Below, one piece after another: positions 1-7,439 of a DNA stretch of 64,000 nt. The stretch lies in NCBI GenBank assembly GCA_051744345.1, contig JBNJCW010000001.1, positions 1-64,000 of the forward strand, read 5' to 3'. A program made the translations under genes and the position numbers. Under the pieces are notes generated by a model that saw only the letters and a list, made by a program, of their open reading frames with translations, did not search any database and was not told the origin of the DNA. Position 1 is the first letter of the stretch. Every line of letters begins with the position of its first letter. This stretch comes from Halolacustris sp051744345. Its GTDB lineage: Bacteria; Actinomycetota; Humimicrobiia; Humimicrobiales; Humimicrobiaceae.

Positions 1-105
1 CAGGCCATTCTTTATCTTAGAGGCTGAGACTGCTTCGGATACCCTGCTGGTTATATCAATAAGCTCTGTCCTTTTTCCTGTCCTTATATTTATTACCTTC
101 AGCAA
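1..105 (-). CDS. yjbQ: YjbQ/UPF0047 family protein (N-terminal 35 residues only)
   Basis: This is the 5' end of a minus-strand gene that runs off the left edge. Reading the complement from 105 gives MLKVINIRTGKRTELIDI followed by a TSRVSEAV segment and KNGL, the typical opening of the YjbQ/UPF0047 family. Members are about 135 residues long; the E. coli protein has weak thiamine-phosphate synthase activity, and the true role is unsettled. The start is TTG (complement 103-105), with an AGGAGG ribosome site five bases upstream, which fixes it despite the rare codon. It is divergent from the secreted-protein gene at 506. Family call is by similarity of a short piece, so moderately sure. Confidence 0.7.
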   Translation of the reverse strand, partial: MLKVINIRTGKRTELIDITSRVSEAVSASKIKNGL

Positions 106-257
106 CTTATCCTCCTTTTTCCCAATTATAGAGTAATAGGTGTTTTTTATGAAGCAGACAACAGGTAATGTTGCCTGGAAGTAGATTATAGTAATAATTC
201 AGGGTTATATAAAGGTGTATTAGGTGTATAAAAAACGAAAAACAAAAAAATTGCCCT

Positions 258-366
258 ACCCAAAACAGCATACATTGGCAGCGATAGCAATGTTTGGCGT
301 AAGGAACAAGTCATTCTACGTATTAAAAAACGGTTTAATAATATAAGAGTCAGGCAGGTTTTGGGT
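258..366. repeat. Nested inverted repeats (possible structured RNA or regulatory site)
   Basis: ACCCAAAAC at 258-266 is matched by its perfect reverse complement GTTTTGGGT at 358-366. Inside it, ACATTG (272-277) pairs with CAATGT (288-293) across a ten-base loop. The two together could fold as a long-range stem enclosing a hairpin. Nine-base arms at this distance can occur by chance, and no family is recognised. Confidence 0.3.
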
Positions 367-425
367 AAATAATTATATATTTAATAATAGATTATTTTAT
401 TATTATTATAAATATATAATAATTT

Positions 426-451
426 TTGTAATTATAATACTTGTAATTATA
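426..451 (+). repeat. Short tandem direct repeat in AT-rich leader
   Basis: TTGTAATTATA occurs at 426-436 and again at 441-451, separated by ATAC, giving a 15-base period. Each copy supplies a TTGTAA hexamer that could act as a -35 element for the downstream gene. Confidence 0.5.
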
Positions 452-469
452 GTATTAATATAATAATAT
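441..469 (+). promoter_or_regulatory. Candidate promoter for the secreted protein gene at 506
   Basis: TTGTAA at 441-446 and TAATAT at 464-469 are 17 bases apart. A second overlapping candidate, TTGTAA at 426-431 with TATAGT at 448-453 (16-base spacer), arises from the direct repeat. The background is so AT-rich that chance matches are likely. Confidence 0.3.
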
Positions 470-505
470 ATAAATGTTAATAAATAATCTAACAGGAAGG
501 GAAAA

Positions 506-1036
506 ATGAGAAGAAGATTTATTTTTATTGCGGGGGTATTGGCATTTATATTAGCTTTTTCACTGGGTGCTGTTGATGCAGTAACTCCAAGTACAAACGA
601 TATTAATCGTGAACAAGGGTGGGCACACGTGAATGTAGTCAGCAGAGATATTGGTGAAATAACTCTGGAATTTGTCAGTACCAGAAACTTCTTGAGTTGC
701 TTTGAGTACCGAACTGATGGTGATACAAGCCAAATAATCTCAGAGAATAATTATAATGGTGATATCACAGATGGGTTATATCCCTTTTTCTGCGTTTCAA
801 ATGAAACAAGGATTGAAACCATTCAAGCAGATGAGTATGTTGAAATAAGGATGGTGTTTGGTGCTGAAACAGATGAACGTTTTGATTGGACCAGGTTTGA
901 TGTCCTAACTGAGGAAACAAAAGCAGATATCCTTACAGGCAGCGGAGTTCCAGGGAAAGGATTGGAAAATGCTCCGGGCTTAAATAAACCGTTTAATCCT
1001 AATTCAAGAGCAGGCGAAAAGGCGGGCAAAAAGTAG
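506..1036 (+). CDS. Secreted protein of unknown function
   Basis: A 176-residue protein with a clear signal peptide: basic MRRR start, hydrophobic core to about residue 22, likely cleavage after VDA (residue 25). The mature part looks beta-rich and has only two cysteines (65 and 96), which could form a disulfide outside the cell. The tail from about residue 145 is Gly/Pro/Asn/Lys-rich, with GKGLENAPGL near residue 150 and a basic end; I believe I have seen similar tails on other unassigned secreted bacterial proteins, but cannot name a family. An AGGAAGGG ribosome site precedes ATG 506. Transcribed alone, ending in the hairpin at 1125. Function unknown. Confidence 0.7.
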   Translation: MRRRFIFIAGVLAFILAFSLGAVDAVTPSTNDINREQGWAHVNVVSRDIGEITLEFVSTRNFLSCFEYRTDGDTSQIISENNYNGDITDGLYPFFCVSNETRIETIQADEYVEIRMVFGAETDERFDWTRFDVLTEETKADILTGSGVPGKGLENAPGLNKPFNPNSRAGEKAGKK

Positions 1037-1124
1037 GAAAAATGTCTAAAAGAAAAGGATATATAGAGTTTCTTCCTACATATTAGATAGTACTAGCGGT
1101 AATGGTCTATCGATGCATTAAAAG

Positions 1125-1167
1125 AAACAGCCCCTGGAGGGATTCTCCATGGGGCTGTTTGGAATTT
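1125..1167. terminator. Strong hairpin, probable bidirectional terminator
   Basis: AAACAGCCCC (1125-1134) pairs perfectly with GGGGCTGTTT (1151-1160), and TGGAG inside it continues the stem with CTCCA, leaving a five-base loop and one bulged T. T-rich sequence follows on the plus strand, and a T-run follows on the minus strand. It lies between the convergent genes ending at 1036 and 1237, so it can end transcripts from both. Confidence 0.75.
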
Positions 1168-1236
1168 ATTCTACCCTATATGTTTAAGATGATAATAAGC
1201 ATAAATAATTTGTTTACCTTTTATTACCTCTAATAA

Positions 1237-1698
1237 TTATTTACCGCGATTGGAACCAGAAGCGTAAAGTATTCCATGCCATGTCCAAAGAACCCAGGAA
1301 TTAGGTTTTCCGCTACCATCAGAGCATGCAAGTCTTACATTAAAACGAGGTCTATAACTTTCCCCCATTGTAGGGTCAATATCCTCAGCAGAGAATCCTT
1401 TGACATTCAAGTAACCATTACCCTCAGGGTCTGCTGTAAAATTACCCAGCGAATGAATTACAACTTGTGTGCCTTCATCTGGATGACCGTAAATAAAGAT
1501 TACCTGATAATATTTTCCAGGCTCTAAACCTCCTGTTGAAATATTAACTAAATAGTCCTTTTGTCCTTTTCTGTAATTGAGGTTAACATGCCCGTATGCT
1601 TTAAAATAATCAAATCCTTCTAGCTCACCTTCGTAGCTCCCAAAAATACCTTTGCAGTTGTCATAAGGTAAATCACTCGCTTCTACTATTTCAGGCAT
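1237..1698 (-). CDS. Small protein of unknown function, possibly secreted, N-terminus uncertain
   Basis: The open frame from ATG 1698 gives 153 residues rich in Gly, Tyr and Asn, with two cysteines (15 and 125) and a GNGYLNVKGF segment, the look of an extracytoplasmic beta protein. No signal peptide is encoded from this ATG. The same frame stays open upstream to about 1755 and would encode basic KRVSRK followed by hydrophobic ILIFTLGLM, a signal-peptide-like stretch, but has no ATG, GTG or TTG there. An ATG at complement 1763-1765 lies in another frame and would join if one base were removed from the T5-A5-G3 run near 1736-1746. Either the start is lost or a frameshift exists. Family unknown. 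Confidence 0.5.
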   Translation of the reverse strand: MPEIVEASDLPYDNCKGIFGSYEGELEGFDYFKAYGHVNLNYRKGQKDYLVNISTGGLEPGKYYQVIFIYGHPDEGTQVVIHSLGNFTADPEGNGYLNVKGFSAEDIDPTMGESYRPRFNVRLACSDGSGKPNSWVLWTWHGILYASGSNRGK

Positions 1699-1885
1699 TA
1701 GACCTAATGTAAAGATTAATATTTTTCTAGAAACCCTTTTTAAAAAGGTAGCGGTTATCTAACATGCACCCGGCTTTTTTAAGTTTGCAGGCAAAAAACG
1801 GTATAGCCAAAATAGAATTTTAAGTTAGGGCAATATTTGGTATATTATAAGGTGAATCAAGATTAAGGTATCTCTTGAGGTGATT

Positions 1886-2878
1886 ATGCGTAAAAAAAGA
1901 TTTGAGGTGGTAGGCATTGGCAATGCTATAGTGGATATGCTGGCCAATGTGGAAGATGATTTCCTGGATATGCACCTTCTAAAAAAAGGCTCCATGAAAC
2001 TGGTGGATAAGAGCATTTCGGGGAAAATCTGCAGCTGTATAGAAATTTTGGAAAAAAATTCCGGCGGCTCTGTGGCCAATACCGTAGCCGGCCTGGCATG
2101 CCTTGGAAACAGGGTGGCCTTTATAGGAAAGATAAGTGAAGACGAACACGGAAAAGCTTTTGAAGACAGTTTAAAAGAAGCAGGGGTTCACTTTGGTGCC
2201 AGGAAATCAAATGATGATCAGCCAACCGGGCATTGTGTGGTTCTTATTACCCCTGATGCACAGCGGACCATGAATACATGCCTGGGGGTGGCAGGAGCCC
2301 TTAGCTCTGATGACATAGATGAAGAAATCCTCAGGGATACCGAGATAACCTTTGTGGAAGGGTACCTTTGGGAAAGTCCCCAGGCAAAAGAAGCAACCAA
2401 TAAGGCTATTGATATTACAAAAAAAGCTGGGGGATTGTGCGCATTAAGCCTTTCTGACTCTTTTTGCGTTAAGAGGCACCAGGATGAATTTCTGGGTGCG
2501 GTTAAGGAAAAAATTGGCATGCTTTTTGCAAATGAGGAAGAAATAAAGGCATTGTTTGGGACAGATTCATTTGACCGGGCGGTACAGCGGTGCAGGGAAC
2601 TGGATATAATCTGTGCCGTTACCAGGTCGGAGAAAGGTTCGGTTGTCATAAAGGCAGAGAAGGTGGCAAATATTGATATCCATCTTCCGGGTAAGCTCGT
2701 GGACACCACCGGTGCCGGCGACCTTTATGCTGCCGGCTTTATGCATGGATACCTTAAGGGGCAGAGCCTGGAGTATTGCGGAAAAGCAGGCAGCATAATA
2801 GCTTCTGAAGCAATAAGCCATTTCGGCGCCAGGCCAAAGGCGCGGTTGGCTGATTTATTAAAACGGAAAGGATGTTAA
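1886..2878 (+). CDS. PfkB-family carbohydrate/nucleoside kinase, adenosine-kinase-like
   Basis: A 330-residue cytosolic sugar/nucleoside kinase of the PfkB fold. GIGNAIVDM opens the protein; the N-terminal NSGGSVANT substrate motif (near residue 56) and the C-terminal DTTGAGDLYAAGF anion-hole and catalytic Asp motif (near 275) are both intact. Length and motifs fit the adenosine-kinase/ribokinase group that phosphorylates nucleosides with ATP. ATG 1886 is preferred over GTG 1880 because GAGG at 1877-1880 lies five bases before it. Its stop overlaps the start of the MTA phosphorylase gene (TAATG), so the two are probably co-translated, suggesting use of adenosine or the purine released by that enzyme. 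Exact substrate is inference. Confidence 0.8.
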   Translation: MRKKRFEVVGIGNAIVDMLANVEDDFLDMHLLKKGSMKLVDKSISGKICSCIEILEKNSGGSVANTVAGLACLGNRVAFIGKISEDEHGKAFEDSLKEAGVHFGARKSNDDQPTGHCVVLITPDAQRTMNTCLGVAGALSSDDIDEEILRDTEITFVEGYLWESPQAKEATNKAIDITKKAGGLCALSLSDSFCVKRHQDEFLGAVKEKIGMLFANEEEIKALFGTDSFDRAVQRCRELDIICAVTRSEKGSVVIKAEKVANIDIHLPGKLVDTTGAGDLYAAGFMHGYLKGQSLEYCGKAGSIIASEAISHFGARPKARLADLLKRKGC

Positions 2879-3687
2879 TGGAAAGCAAACAAAGTGCAGA
2901 GATCGGGGTGTTCGGGGGGTCGGGTTTTTATTCCTTTTTAAAGAAGAGAAAAGAAACAGGGCTAAAAACGCCATATGGAAACCCTTCGGATAAAATAACC
3001 ATTGGTGAAATTGAGGGGATAAAGGTAGCATTTTTGCCACGGCACGGCAGTGACCACAGCATACCTCCCCATAAAATTAATTACAGGGCTAATGTGTGGG
3101 CGATGAAGCAGCTGGGAGTAAGCCAGATATTCGGGCCTTGTGCGGCAGGAAGCCTCCAGCCCCATGTTAAACCGGGGGATTTTGTAATCTGCGACCAGTT
3201 TGTAGACCGTACCAACGCAAGGGCTGATACTTTCTATGACGGGCCAAAAACCACCCATATTTCTATGGCTGAGCCTTACTGTCCACGGATGAGGGAAAAT
3301 ATTGCGGAGGCATCAAAGGAGATGGGCCTTGATTGTCACTCCAGGGGTACGGTAGTAGTGGTGCAGGGTCCCAGATTTAGCACAAAAGCAGAGAGCAGAT
3401 GGTACTCCGGCCAGGGATGGGAGGTAGTGAATATGACCCAGTATCCGGAGGCATACCTGGCAAGAGAGCTTGAAATCTGTTATGCAAACATATCCCTTAT
3501 CACTGATTATGACGCGGGTCTTGAAGACAATCCCGATATCGAACCGGTGACCACCGGGGAGATTATAAAAATGTTTAAGCAGAACCTTGACAGGCTGAGA
3601 GAGCTTCTTTTTAAATCAATCCCGAGGGTTATGGGAAAAAGAGATTGCTTGTGTGCAGAGGCATTAAAGAATGCGGTCATAAACTGA
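2878..3687 (+). CDS. mtnP: S-methyl-5'-thioadenosine phosphorylase (or related purine nucleoside phosphorylase)
   Basis: A 269-residue family-2 nucleoside phosphorylase. GVFGGSGFYSF at the N-terminus and RHGSDHSIPPHKINYRAN (near residue 60) bind phosphate and ribose; TVVVVQGPRFSTKAESR and VNMTQYPEAYLARE form the catalytic core; LITDYDAG supplies the two base-binding aspartates typical of 6-aminopurine enzymes. It would cleave methylthioadenosine, a by-product of polyamine synthesis and SAM use, to adenine and methylthioribose-1-phosphate. ATG 2878 is chosen over ATG 2872 because AAGGA sits five bases upstream of it. It shares bases with the stop of the preceding kinase gene. Inosine or adenosine as substrate remains possible. 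Confidence 0.85.
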   Translation: MESKQSAEIGVFGGSGFYSFLKKRKETGLKTPYGNPSDKITIGEIEGIKVAFLPRHGSDHSIPPHKINYRANVWAMKQLGVSQIFGPCAAGSLQPHVKPGDFVICDQFVDRTNARADTFYDGPKTTHISMAEPYCPRMRENIAEASKEMGLDCHSRGTVVVVQGPRFSTKAESRWYSGQGWEVVNMTQYPEAYLARELEICYANISLITDYDAGLEDNPDIEPVTTGEIIKMFKQNLDRLRELLFKSIPRVMGKRDCLCAEALKNAVIN

Positions 3688-3691
3688 TAAT

Positions 3692-4597
3692 ATGAAAACC
3701 TTACTGGTGTATAATACACTTTCTGGCAGGATAAGCCAGAAAGTCCTGCAAAAGGTAGAAGACAAATTAATCAATGCCGGTTTTTCTATAGATCCAATTG
3801 AAAGCAATGAAGTGGGCCAGGCATACATTAAAATCCGGGAAGCGCTGGAGGAAAGGGGCAATATTGATTTTGTTACCGCCCTGGGCGGGGACGGCATTAT
3901 AAATGAAGCGGTGAATGCCCTTGCTTATACAGACGTGCCCCTGGGGATAATACCCTACGGGACCACCAATGCATTTGCCAAAGAGAAGAATATACCCCTG
4001 TCTGCAGGCAGGGCAATAAAGCTTTTTAAGGAGCAAAACATAAAGACCATGGATCTCGGCCTTATAAATGATAAGAAGTATTTTATAATGATGTGTTCTT
4101 ATGGTTTTGATGTAAGTGCAATATCTGAGATAAGCATAATGGTAAAAAAGAGGCTGAAGGTTTTCGCTTACCTGTTCTATGGAACAAAAGCGTTCCTTTT
4201 CCATAATCCGGTAAAAATTATGGTAAGAGTAGAGGCCGAAGGGAAGGAATACAGCGGCTACTTCTGTATTATTAATAATGTGAAGTCATACGGCAATCCC
4301 CTGGCTAAAATAACTCCCCATGCCTCTGTAAATGACGGCCTCCTTGATGTATGCATATTTAAAAAATGCAGCAAGTTCAGTTTCTTAAAAAACATAATTG
4401 GGATTTTTACTACCCGGCATATAAATTACAGGGACGTCCTTTATTTTCAGACCTGCAGCCGGATAGATATAGATATTGAAGATGAAAATAAAAAAGATAG
4501 AAAAAATCTGGGGGTACAGCTTGACGGGGATGTCCTAAGCTTCCTTCCCCTTTCTGTAAAATGTGCCCGGGGAGCGCTTAAAATATTTTTGCCGTAA
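3692..4597 (+). CDS. Diacylglycerol kinase family lipid kinase (YegS/DgkB-like)
   Basis: A 301-residue member of the diacylglycerol/sphingosine-kinase catalytic family. It opens with LLVYNTLSGR, has the nucleotide-binding TALGGDGIINEAVN motif near residue 67 and GIIPYGTTNAFAKE near 88, then the C-terminal beta-sandwich with NDGLLDVCIF and LDGDVLSF. Such enzymes phosphorylate membrane diacylglycerol or related lipids, recycling it into phospholipid synthesis. Starts four bases after mtnP and is followed ten bases later by glycerate kinase, so is part of the same plus-strand run. The final lysine-rich strand is as expected; the lipid substrate cannot be read from sequence. Confidence 0.8.
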   Translation: MKTLLVYNTLSGRISQKVLQKVEDKLINAGFSIDPIESNEVGQAYIKIREALEERGNIDFVTALGGDGIINEAVNALAYTDVPLGIIPYGTTNAFAKEKNIPLSAGRAIKLFKEQNIKTMDLGLINDKKYFIMMCSYGFDVSAISEISIMVKKRLKVFAYLFYGTKAFLFHNPVKIMVRVEAEGKEYSGYFCIINNVKSYGNPLAKITPHASVNDGLLDVCIFKKCSKFSFLKNIIGIFTTRHINYRDVLYFQTCSRIDIDIEDENKKDRKNLGVQLDGDVLSFLPLSVKCARGALKIFLP

Positions 4598-4607
4598 AGA
4601 AGGAAAT

Positions 4608-5762
4608 ATGAAAATACTCATAGCTTGCGACAAATACAAAGGGAGCCTTTCTGCGGTAGAGGTCTGCAGCACCATAAAGGAGGCCATTGAAAGTGTTGAT
4701 CCGGCAGTGGAGGTAATCACCAGCCCTATGGCTGATGGGGGTGAGGGAACGGTTAAAACCCTGGTAGAAAGCCAGAATGGGCAGTATGTCAAGATACCGG
4801 TAAAGGGCCCCCTGGGAGATGAAATCGAGGCTGCCTTTGGGATTATAAAAGGGGATACGGGGGTAATTGAGATGGCTGCTGCTTCAGGGATGTGGCTGGT
4901 TCCCACAGAAAAGTTAAACCCTATGGAAACAACCACCTTTGGTACCGGACAGCTTATAGCAGAGGCCCTGGACCGGGGATGCAAAAAGATAATAATTGGA
5001 ATCGGGGGCAGTGCTACCACCGATGGCGGCATGGGAATGGCCCAGGCCCTAGGAGTAAAGTTTTATGACCATAAAGGAAAAGAGCTGGGGCTGGGAGGAA
5101 AGCAGTTAAACCGGGTAAGCAGGATAGACATGATGGGATTGCATCCAGGGGTAAGGGAAGCAGATTTTGATGTAGCCTGTGATGTCGATAATCCCTTAAC
5201 CGGAAGCCAGGGAGCAGCTTATGTCTACAGCCCGCAGAAAGGTGCCGATGAGGAAATGGTAAAACAGTTAGATGCGGGCCTTGGCAGGCTGGCAGCTGTA
5301 ATTTATAAAACGCTTGCTATGGATGTAGATAATATGAAAGGAGCAGGCGCTGCCGGGGGGCTGGGCGCAGGCCTGGCAGCATTTCTGGGCGCAAAGCTTA
5401 AGCCGGGCACTGAAATAATAATTGAAGCTACCGGACTCAAGGAAAAGGTTGAGGGATGCAGCTTGATTATAACCGGGGAAGGGGCTATGGATAAACAAAC
5501 TTTTTACGGAAAGAGTGCCTTCGGGGTGGCAAAAATTGCAGAAAAGTACTCTATTCCGGTTATAACCATAAACGGTTCTGTTTTTTTTAACCGGGAAGAA
5601 ATAGATGATAAGCTGGCTGACCTGTTCAGCGGAAATTTTTCCATAATAAGCAGGCCGATGGAACTAAAAGAGGCAATTGAAGAAAGCAGAAGCCTATTGA
5701 GGGCTGCGGCAAGGGAAATAATATTTTTTTATTTGAATATAGGCGGCAAAATGCCAAAATAG
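4608..5762 (+). CDS. Glycerate kinase
   Basis: A 384-residue class I glycerate kinase (GlxK/GarK type), converting D-glycerate to phosphoglycerate with ATP. The family signature is intact: CDKYKGSLSA near the start, SPMADGGEGTV near residue 40, GIGGSATTDGGMGMAQALG near 125, CDVDNPLTG near 190, and GAGAAGGLGAGLAAFLG near 245. ATG 4608 follows GAAGGAA; in-frame codons upstream overlap the lipid-kinase gene and are not needed. It gives entry of glycerate, a sugar-acid or serine breakdown product, to lower glycolysis. The C-terminus after about residue 365 is slightly longer than usual. Confidence 0.85.
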   Translation: MKILIACDKYKGSLSAVEVCSTIKEAIESVDPAVEVITSPMADGGEGTVKTLVESQNGQYVKIPVKGPLGDEIEAAFGIIKGDTGVIEMAAASGMWLVPTEKLNPMETTTFGTGQLIAEALDRGCKKIIIGIGGSATTDGGMGMAQALGVKFYDHKGKELGLGGKQLNRVSRIDMMGLHPGVREADFDVACDVDNPLTGSQGAAYVYSPQKGADEEMVKQLDAGLGRLAAVIYKTLAMDVDNMKGAGAAGGLGAGLAAFLGAKLKPGTEIIIEATGLKEKVEGCSLIITGEGAMDKQTFYGKSAFGVAKIAEKYSIPVITINGSVFFNREEIDDKLADLFSGNFSIISRPMELKEAIEESRSLLRAAAREIIFFYLNIGGKMPK

Positions 5763-5802
5763 TAATGGCTTTAAGAAAAACCATAGACGAGGAGGGTCTA
5801 TA

Positions 5803-6696
5803 ATGAAATTGATTGGCGATGTTGAGATTGAAGGGCTGGAGAAAATTAAAAGCGGCAAAGTAAGGGAGATGTTTTCGATTAACAATGAAATCCTGATAGT
5901 TACTACAGACAGGATTTCCGCTTTCGATTTTATACTGCCCACGCTTATACCACTGAAGGGGATAATATTGAACCAGATCTCTGTATTCTGGTTTAATTAT
6001 TTAAGGGATATAATTGACAATCACCTGCTGGAAACAGATGTGGATAATTTCCCCAAAGCCTTAAGAAAGCATAAAGATATGCTCAACGGAAGGTCTGTGA
6101 TCGTAAAAAGGGCAAAAATATATCCCATTGAATGCGTGGTAAGGGGATACATCACCGGCTCAGGCTGGCAAGAGTACAGGGAAAACGGTAAAATTGGCGA
6201 CCTTAAGCTGCCGCCCAACCTTAAAAACTGTGACCGGCTTCCTGAGCCAATATTCACTCCCACCACCAAAGCGGTTTCCGGCCATGATGTGGCCATAACC
6301 ATAAACAAGGCAAAAAAGATCTTTGGGGCACAGGTTGTGGACTACCTGAGAGAAAAAAGTATAGAGCTTTACAAAAAGGCTGCTGATTATGCGGTCAAAA
6401 AGGGGGTTATCATTGCAGATACAAAATTTGAGTTTGGGGTGGTAGACAACAAGACGATACTGGTTGATGAGGTTCTTACCCCTGACTCTTCCAGGTTCTG
6501 GCCGGTAGAAGAATATGAACCTGGTAGGCAGCAGAAGAGCTTTGACAAACAATATGTAAGGGATTACCTGTTGTCTACAGACTGGGACAGGGATTCCGAA
6601 CCGCCAAAGCTTCCCGAAGAGATACAGCAGAAAACTTCCCAGAGATATATAGCTGCTTATGAGAAATTAACCGGGAAAAAATTTAACTGGAAATGA
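5803..6696 (+). CDS. purC: Phosphoribosylaminoimidazole-succinocarboxamide synthase
   Basis: A 297-residue SAICAR synthetase, which joins aspartate to CAIR with ATP in de novo purine synthesis. It has the GKVREMF start motif with SGK, TTDRISAFDF near residue 34, VVRGYITGSGWQEY near 110, and IADTKFEFG near 206, with LVDEVLTPDSSRFW near 225. This is the longer form found in many bacteria and yeast. A GAGGAGGG ribosome site precedes ATG 5803. No other purine synthesis genes are in the window, so it is separated from any pur operon. The stop overlaps the comB start. Confidence 0.93.
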   Translation: MKLIGDVEIEGLEKIKSGKVREMFSINNEILIVTTDRISAFDFILPTLIPLKGIILNQISVFWFNYLRDIIDNHLLETDVDNFPKALRKHKDMLNGRSVIVKRAKIYPIECVVRGYITGSGWQEYRENGKIGDLKLPPNLKNCDRLPEPIFTPTTKAVSGHDVAITINKAKKIFGAQVVDYLREKSIELYKKAADYAVKKGVIIADTKFEFGVVDNKTILVDEVLTPDSSRFWPVEEYEPGRQQKSFDKQYVRDYLLSTDWDRDSEPPKLPEEIQQKTSQRYIAAYEKLTGKKFNWK

Positions 6697-7439
6697 TAAA
6701 GGTAGACGTTCTCTTAAGCAATCAGATAAATAAGGATACGCTCAATGTAAAAATTGGGGAATGTATCTGTGCGGTAATCGATATAATCAGGGCTACCTCT
6801 ACCGTAACCACCATGCTGGCCAAAGGAGCGGAGAGGGTCCTGGTGGCAGATGATAAAAAGCAGGCTTATGCATTAAAGAAAGGAAACAAGGATTTCCTAT
6901 TATGCGGGGAGGAGGGAGGACTGGCTCCCAGAGGATTTGATTATGGAAATTCCCCCCTTGAGCTCTCCGGCATAAATATGGCCAAAAAAACAGCTATACT
7001 GAAAACCACCAATGGCACTGCCTCCCTGTTTGCGGTTAAAAATGCTGTTGGTGTGTATTCCTTATCCCTGCTCAATCTTTCCTACACCATTGATATGATC
7101 TGCGGAAAGTTACACCAGAAGCAGGCCAACCTGCTTCTGGTCTGCTCCGGAGAGGGGGGAAGGATTGCCTACGATGATGTTTTTGCGGCCGGTTTGGCCA
7201 TAAAGAAGATACTGGGCAAGGGGCTTAAAGCTGAGTTTAGCGATTCATCCAAGATAGCATTAAGTACCGCTTTAAGTGAGCCCAATATAATAGATGCCCT
7301 GGAGAAATCCAAAAGTGCGCAGCTTCTTAAGGGTGTAGGCCTGGGCCAAGACATTACATTCTGTGCAAATGTAGACAAATACAATATCGGGGGTATGCTT
7401 AAGATAAAAGAATCTCAGCTCCAGATTGTCCCCTGCTAA
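6693..7439 (+). CDS. comB: 2-phosphosulfolactate phosphatase family protein
   Basis: A 248-residue ComB-family protein. Diagnostic motifs are VIDIIRATSTVTTML near residue 28, CGEEGGLAPRGFDYGNSP near 70, TTNGTASL near 104, and CSGEGGRIAYDDVFAAG near 150. In methanogens ComB removes phosphate from phosphosulfolactate during coenzyme M synthesis; many bacteria carry homologues whose role is unclear. Translationally coupled to purC (ATGA overlap). No comA, comC or other sulfolactate genes are visible. Its stop overlaps by four bases the stop of the convergent lipoprotein gene. Confidence 0.85.
   Translation: MIKVDVLLSNQINKDTLNVKIGECICAVIDIIRATSTVTTMLAKGAERVLVADDKKQAYALKKGNKDFLLCGEEGGLAPRGFDYGNSPLELSGINMAKKTAILKTTNGTASLFAVKNAVGVYSLSLLNLSYTIDMICGKLHQKQANLLLVCSGEGGRIAYDDVFAAGLAIKKILGKGLKAEFSDSSKIALSTALSEPNIIDALEKSKSAQLLKGVGLGQDITFCANVDKYNIGGMLKIKESQLQIVPC

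Larger units (their letters stand above)
106..505. other. 400-base divergent intergenic region, very AT-rich right half
   Basis: No gene of convincing length was found. The left half (about 240-366) is of ordinary composition and holds nested inverted repeats. The right half (about 367-490) is almost all A and T and contains a 15-base-period direct repeat and promoter-like hexamers. It separates the divergent yjbQ-family gene from the secreted-protein gene at 506, so it probably carries promoters for both. Confidence 0.6.

Noticed and set aside
240..366. tRNA-like gene
   Set aside because: The repeats do not form a cloverleaf and there is no T-loop motif or CCA end.
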